Assembly: GCA_029246685.1 (NCBI GenBank)
Contig: JAQWMR010000015.1
Location: 62,001 to 126,000, forward strand
DNA from: Acidimicrobiales bacterium
GTDB lineage: Bacteria > Actinomycetota > Acidimicrobiia > Acidimicrobiales > Aldehydirespiratoraceae
Direction: 5' to 3'
Length of the DNA stretch: 64,000 bases
The position numbers and the translations under genes were made by a program. The stretch's first letter is position 1. Each line of letters starts with the position of its first letter. The notes under the pieces are model-generated. The model worked only from the letters and a program-made list of their open reading frames with translations, was not told the DNA's origin and searched no databases. Below are positions 60,620-64,000 of the stretch, in pieces.

Positions 60620-60641
60620 TTCTAGAACATGTTCTAGAAAT
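60618..60641. promoter_or_regulatory. perfect 24-bp palindrome over the ribE start, probable operator
   Basis: Twelve-base half-sites (ATTTCTAGAACA and its complement) with no mismatch. It covers two bases of the ribE ATG and the CATGTT box at 60626-60631. The length and AT-richness suit a MarR- or TetR-type dimer. No FMN-riboswitch-like leader is present, because no untranslated leader seems to exist. Confidence 0.7.
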
Positions 60642-60668
60642 TCGGGGAGGAAGTCAAGACCCGAGCAG

Positions 60669-61613
60669 TCACGACCCGAGCAATGACCGGGACTCGTCGA
60701 TGTCGTCCGTGAGCTGGGCCCGAAGCTGGTCGATGCCGTCGAACTTGCGCTCACTGCGCAGGAACTGGGCGAAGGACACGTCGATCTGTTCGCCGTAGAG
60801 GTCGCCCTCGAAGTCGATGAGGTGCGCCTCGAGCAAGGACTGCTCCGTGCGCTCGTAGAACGTCGGGCGGCGGCCGATGTTGATGGCGCACGGGTGGCGG
60901 TCCCCGTTGGCCCTCGTGCACCAGCCGGCGTAGACCGCGTCAGCCGGCCAGGCCATCACGTTGGGCACCGGAAGATTGGCGGTGGGGAACCCGATCCCGC
61001 TCCCCCGGCGGTCGCCTCTCTCGACCACTCCACGAACGGTGTAGGGGCGACCAAGCATCAGCGCAGCGCGGTCGACATCGCCACCGGCGAGAGCGCGGCG
61101 GATCTTGGTGGACGACACCGGCTCGCGGGCGTCCTCGCTATGACGAATCAGTTCCAGCGCGACGACTTCGAAGTCCCACTCCTCGCCGATCTCGCGGAGA
61201 CCCTCGACGTTGCCGCTGCGGCCCTTGCCGAAGTGGAAGTCCTCGCCCACGACGATCGCCCGGGCATGGAGGGCGTCGATGAACACCTGCTCGACGAATA
61301 CCTCAGGGTGGGTAGCGGCCCGCTCCTCGTCGAAGTGGATGATGTAGGCGAAGTCGATGCCTTCCGCCTCGATGAGCTCGAGCTTGCGCTCGAGCGAGGT
61401 CAGCAGGCGGGGCGCACTCTCCGGGCGCACGATGTAGGCCGGATGGGTGTCGAAGGTGACGACCGCCGACTCAACGCCAAGACGATCTGCAACCTCACAG
61501 ACCTGACGAAAGACCGCTTGGTGGCCGATGTGCACGCCATCGAACACGCCGATGGTGGACGCCACCGACACCGTGTCCGGCAGCCGGTCCTGACGATCGT
61601 GCAGGATCTCCAT
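60669..61613 (-). CDS. ribF: bifunctional riboflavin kinase / FAD synthetase
   Basis: A 314-residue RibF. The N-terminal FAD-synthetase domain has SVASTIGVFDGVHIGHQAVF (HIGH-like) and VVGEDFHFGKGRSGNV. The C-terminal flavokinase domain has RGSGIGFPTANLPVPN and HLIDFEGDLYGEQIDVSF. It converts riboflavin to FMN and FAD. It lies nine bases after truB, the common truB-ribF pair, and directly upstream of the ribE operator. Confidence 0.97.
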   Translation of the reverse strand: MEILHDRQDRLPDTVSVASTIGVFDGVHIGHQAVFRQVCEVADRLGVESAVVTFDTHPAYIVRPESAPRLLTSLERKLELIEAEGIDFAYIIHFDEERAATHPEVFVEQVFIDALHARAIVVGEDFHFGKGRSGNVEGLREIGEEWDFEVVALELIRHSEDAREPVSSTKIRRALAGGDVDRAALMLGRPYTVRGVVERGDRRGSGIGFPTANLPVPNVMAWPADAVYAGWCTRANGDRHPCAINIGRRPTFYERTEQSLLEAHLIDFEGDLYGEQIDVSFAQFLRSERKFDGIDQLRAQLTDDIDESRSLLGS

Positions 61614-61622
61614 CCCGAAACG

Positions 61623-62504
61623 CTATCGGGGGATCACGACAGCTGGCTTCGAGGCGCCCTTGTGGTGCTCATAGACGGCGAGCAGGTCGCCGTCGGCATC
61701 GAGCATGGCCCACGGGCCCGACGAGTCACCCATGTCGAGGCGGTCGAGGTCGAGGATCTTGCCGTGGCCGATATCGACGACCATCGCGTCGTCAGCGACG
61801 ACAGAGTCCAGATGGCGAACGGCCGCGGCGATCGGTAGCAGTGTCGGCTTCTCGATCGTGCCGGCATCGCCGAGACCGAATCCGCCGACGGCGGTTCGGC
61901 GCAGGGAGCGCAGGTGGGCACCCCCGCCGAGGGCCGTGCCGAGGTCGGCCGCCAGGGTCCGCACGTAGGTTCCCGACGAGCAGTCGACCTCACAGCGCCA
62001 CACGCCGGGCTCCCCAGCGACGGGCTCCACGTCGTACCGATAGACCGTGACGGGCCGGGGCTTTCGCTCCACTTCCTTGCCCTCGCGGGCGAGCTGGTGG
62101 AGGCGCTTGCCGTCCACCTTGACGGCTGAGACCATCGGCGGGATCTGCTCGATCGCACCGGTGAGCGGCACCACCGCTGCTCGGACCTCGTCATCGGTCA
62201 CGCCTGACATGTCGTGGGTGGCGGTGACCTCGCCGGCTGCATCGAGCGTCGACGTTTCGATGCCGAGGACGATCTCGCCGACGTAGGACTTCGGCAGCTC
62301 CGTCAGGAATCGCAGCAGCCGCGTCGCCTTCCCGACTCCGAGCACGAGCACGCCCGTCGCGTCGGGGTCGAGTGTGCCGCTGTGGCCGACCTTGCGGGTG
62401 CCGAGCACACCTCGGCTCTTCGCCACGACATCGTGACTGGTCCAGCCGGCCGGCTTGTCGATGACGACAACGCCGTGGGGGCCGAGGTCAGGCTTCTTCG
62501 CCAT
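61623..62504 (-). CDS. truB: tRNA pseudouridine(55) synthase
   Basis: A 293-residue TruB. GVVVIDKPAGWTSHDVV opens the protein, followed by RKVGHSGTLDPDATGVLVL with the catalytic Asp, KSYVGEIVLGIETSTLD, and YDVEPVAG...CSSGTYVRTLAADLG. The C-terminal part resembles the actinobacterial TruB C-terminal domain. It makes pseudouridine 55 in the T loop of tRNAs. Its start overlaps the rbfA end by 17 bases. Confidence 0.97.
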   Translation of the reverse strand: MAKKPDLGPHGVVVIDKPAGWTSHDVVAKSRGVLGTRKVGHSGTLDPDATGVLVLGVGKATRLLRFLTELPKSYVGEIVLGIETSTLDAAGEVTATHDMSGVTDDEVRAAVVPLTGAIEQIPPMVSAVKVDGKRLHQLAREGKEVERKPRPVTVYRYDVEPVAGEPGVWRCEVDCSSGTYVRTLAADLGTALGGGAHLRSLRRTAVGGFGLGDAGTIEKPTLLPIAAAVRHLDSVVADDAMVVDIGHGKILDLDRLDMGDSSGPWAMLDADGDLLAVYEHHKGASKPAVVIPR

Positions 62505-62910
62505 CGCCCGAGTCGTCGAGATCCGGGACCGGCGGCCGGTCGTCGCTGGCGAGTAGATCCTCGATCCGCTGCGCCGAGCGCAGTGTGATGTCGGCGCGAA
62601 ACTCCAGGATCGGCGTGGCCCGAAGCCGGGCCTGCGAACTCACTGCCTTGCGGAGTTGACCGCGGAGTTCCTCGAACGCCTCCTCGATCTCCGGGTCGTC
62701 GTCGCCATCGAGCGTGGTGAACCATACGACAGCCTTGTGGAGCTCCCGGTCCACGTCGACATCGGTGATCGACACCATGGAGAGCCGCTCGTCATCGAGA
62801 TGCTCGAGCTCCTCCGCCACGATCCGGCGAATCAGTTCACCAACACGCGCGGCGCGGTTCACCGTGGCCGGATTGGGCCGCCGGTTTCGATTGTTGCCCT
62901 TCCTGGCCAT
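62488..62910 (-). CDS. rbfA: 30S ribosome-binding factor
   Basis: A 140-residue RbfA with VGELIRRIVAEELEHLDDER and MVSITDVDVDRELHKAVVWF (the KH-like core), then LRATPILEFRADITLRSAQR and an acidic tail. RbfA assists 16S rRNA maturation in cold and normal growth. The ATG at 62910 has AAGAGGA eight bases upstream, and the gene starts at the DUF503 stop (TGATG). Confidence 0.96.
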   Translation of the reverse strand: MARKGNNRNRRPNPATVNRAARVGELIRRIVAEELEHLDDERLSMVSITDVDVDRELHKAVVWFTTLDGDDDPEIEEAFEELRGQLRKAVSSQARLRATPILEFRADITLRSAQRIEDLLASDDRPPVPDLDDSGDGEEA

Positions 62911-63200
62911 CAGTCCTCTTCCAACCATCGAGGCGTTGTCGACAGCACCTCGATCTCCGGGAACGACCACACGAACCGTTCCGCTTCATCCATCATCGCC
63001 TGCGCGTGGCCGGGAGTCTCCGACACCACTGCCACGCCCACCGCCGCGCGCTGCCACAGATCCTGGTGATCCGTCTCAGCGACGCTCACCGAGAAGCGAT
63101 TGCGTAGTCCGTCCACGATGGGACGCAATACGGCCCGCTTCTCCTTGAGCGACTGGCACCCTGGAAGGCGCAGATCGAATTCGACGGCGAGAACCTGCAT
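62910..63200 (-). CDS. DUF503 (YlxP-like) family protein
   Basis: A 96-residue protein: QVLAVEFDLRLPGCQSLKEK at the start, RAVLRPIVDGLRNRFSVSVA, then DLWQRAAVGVAVVSE. This is the DUF503/YlxP family, a small alpha-beta protein almost always next to infB and rbfA, with YlxP linked to ribosome assembly. The ATG at 63200 begins the conserved part, 18 bases after infB. The stop overlaps the rbfA start. Confidence 0.92.
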   Translation of the reverse strand: MQVLAVEFDLRLPGCQSLKEKRAVLRPIVDGLRNRFSVSVAETDHQDLWQRAAVGVAVVSETPGHAQAMMDEAERFVWSFPEIEVLSTTPRWLEED

Positions 63201-63217
63201 CAGGTCGAAACCGACGG

Positions 63218-64000
63218 TCAGTTGTCCAGCGTGCGCTCGATCTCCCGCTCGTCGAAGGTCTCGATGATGTCGCCTTCCTTGAGGTCCTGGAAGTCCGACA
63301 GGCCGATACCGCACTCGTACCCTGCAGCCACCTCGGTGGCGTCTTCCTTGAACCGCCGCAGCGACTGCACAGAACCCTTCCAAATGATCGTGCCCTCACG
63401 GAGGAAGCGAACCTTGGAATTACGGGTGATGACACCGTTGGTGACGTAGCAACCAGCGATCTTGCCGATGCGGGGAACACTGAAGATCTCCCGGACCTCG
63501 GCATCGCCGGTGACGATCTCTTCGAACGCGGGGGCGAGCATGCCGACCATGGCCGCCTCGATGTCTTCGAGGAGCTTGTAGATGATTTCGTAGGTGCGAA
63601 TCTCCACACCCTCGAGCTCGGCGAGATCACGGGCCTTGCGCTCCGGGCGAACGTTGAACCCGATGATCGTCGCGTTGGACGCGGCGGCCAGCTGGATGTC
63701 GTTCTCGGTGATGCCACCGACGCCGCGGTGCACGAACCCGATCTTGACCTCGTCGCGCTCGAGCTTTCGCAGCGACTCGGTGACCGCTTCGAGCGAACCG
63801 TTCACGTCGGCCTTGACGACCATGTTGAGCGTGGCGGCTTCGCCGCGCTTGATCTGCTCGAAGATGTCTTCGAGCTTGGCGCCGCCGGACAGAGCATGGG
63901 CTTCGCGGCCGAGGCTCGACTGACGCTGCCAATGCTCGCGGGTGTCGGCCACACGGCTGGCGACCTTCTCGGTCGGGGCGACGACGAAGTCGTCGCCAGC
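63218..64000 (-). CDS. infB: translation initiation factor IF-2 (C-terminal part, partial)
   Basis: The last 260 residues of IF-2; the gene runs off the window at 64000, so its GTPase domain is not seen. Visible are AGDDFVVAPTEKVASRVADTR, LNMVVKADVNGSLEAVTESL (domain III), FVHRGVGGITENDIQLAAAS and the C1/C2 region IFSVPRIGKIAGCYVTNG with AAGYECGIGLSDFQDLKEGD. IF-2 places initiator tRNA on the 30S subunit. It leads the infB-DUF503-rbfA-truB-ribF cluster. Confidence 0.97.
   Translation of the reverse strand, partial: AGDDFVVAPTEKVASRVADTREHWQRQSSLGREAHALSGGAKLEDIFEQIKRGEAATLNMVVKADVNGSLEAVTESLRKLERDEVKIGFVHRGVGGITENDIQLAAASNATIIGFNVRPERKARDLAELEGVEIRTYEIIYKLLEDIEAAMVGMLAPAFEEIVTGDAEVREIFSVPRIGKIAGCYVTNGVITRNSKVRFLREGTIIWKGSVQSLRRFKEDATEVAAGYECGIGLSDFQDLKEGDIIETFDEREIERTLDN

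Noticed and set aside
60620-60668. A search for an FMN riboswitch upstream of ribE-ribBA.
   Set aside because: Only about 50 bases separate ribF from ribE and none of the conserved RFN segments is seen.

Overview
The window is GC-rich and densely coded, and reads as a chromosomal segment of an actinobacterium. The evidence is a DivIC/FtsB-type gene directly after eno, a resuscitation-promoting-factor-like secreted lysozyme, the actinobacterial mini ribosomal proteins bS22 and (probably) bL37, a deazaflavin (F420)-type nitroreductase, a prs / L25 / pth / mfd / mazG / eno run, and an rsmI / metG / tatD / rpf-like / rsmA / ispE run. Many start codons sit 5-8 bases downstream of a TAnnnT box, meaning leaderless transcripts, which are common in Actinobacteria. 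An Acidimicrobiia-like source fits my impression of the proteins but cannot be proven here. No phage, insertion sequence or CRISPR array was seen.

Layout. 1-4.1 kb: hemolysin III, a 54-residue protein, an Lrp/AsnC regulator and an ABC-2 exporter (ATPase plus two paralogous permeases). 4.1-15.4 kb: minus-strand core genes ftsB-like, eno, YabN-type mazG, parvulin lipoprotein, mfd, pth, L25, prs, a degenerate GlmU-like gene and tRNA-Gln(TTG). 15.4-24.3 kb: a frameshifted small secreted protein, bS22, ispE, a metallo-beta-lactamase-fold enzyme, rsmA, rpf-like, tatD, metG, rmuC, rsmI and DUF192. 24.3-38.4 kb: scattered metabolic genes (2OG-Fe oxygenase, acyl-ACP desaturase, ychF, thioesterase, PHP phosphoesterase, amidohydrolases, bL37, a tandem NTF2-like protein, crotonase, ADP-forming acyl-CoA synthetase).

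38.4-51.1 kb is the most coherent accessory region. It holds a queuosine-salvage (Qng1/DUF2419) gene, a BMP lipoprotein plus nucleoside-type ABC importer, a phytanoyl-CoA-dioxygenase-like protein, an acetyltransferase, adenosine deaminase, a split M16 protease and uracil phosphoribosyltransferase. A PfkB/adenosine-kinase-like gene lies at 54.8 kb. Together they suggest uptake and salvage of nucleosides, possibly including queuosine. 51-58.7 kb: dehydrogenase, a protein of unknown family, crotonase, a ferritin-like protein broken by an in-frame TAG, the kinase, a 48-residue protein and an M1 aminopeptidase. 58.7-64 kb: ribBA and ribE, then the conserved ribF, truB, rbfA, DUF503, infB (partial) set, all minus strand.

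Regulation and repeats: a perfect 24-bp palindrome overlaps the ribE start, a 26-bp near-perfect palindrome overlaps the desaturase promoter, and three hairpins sharing a GGGGTCwGACmCC core are dispersed between genes. Three genes carry apparent lesions (two frameshifts, one amber codon), which may be real decay, recoding or assembly error.
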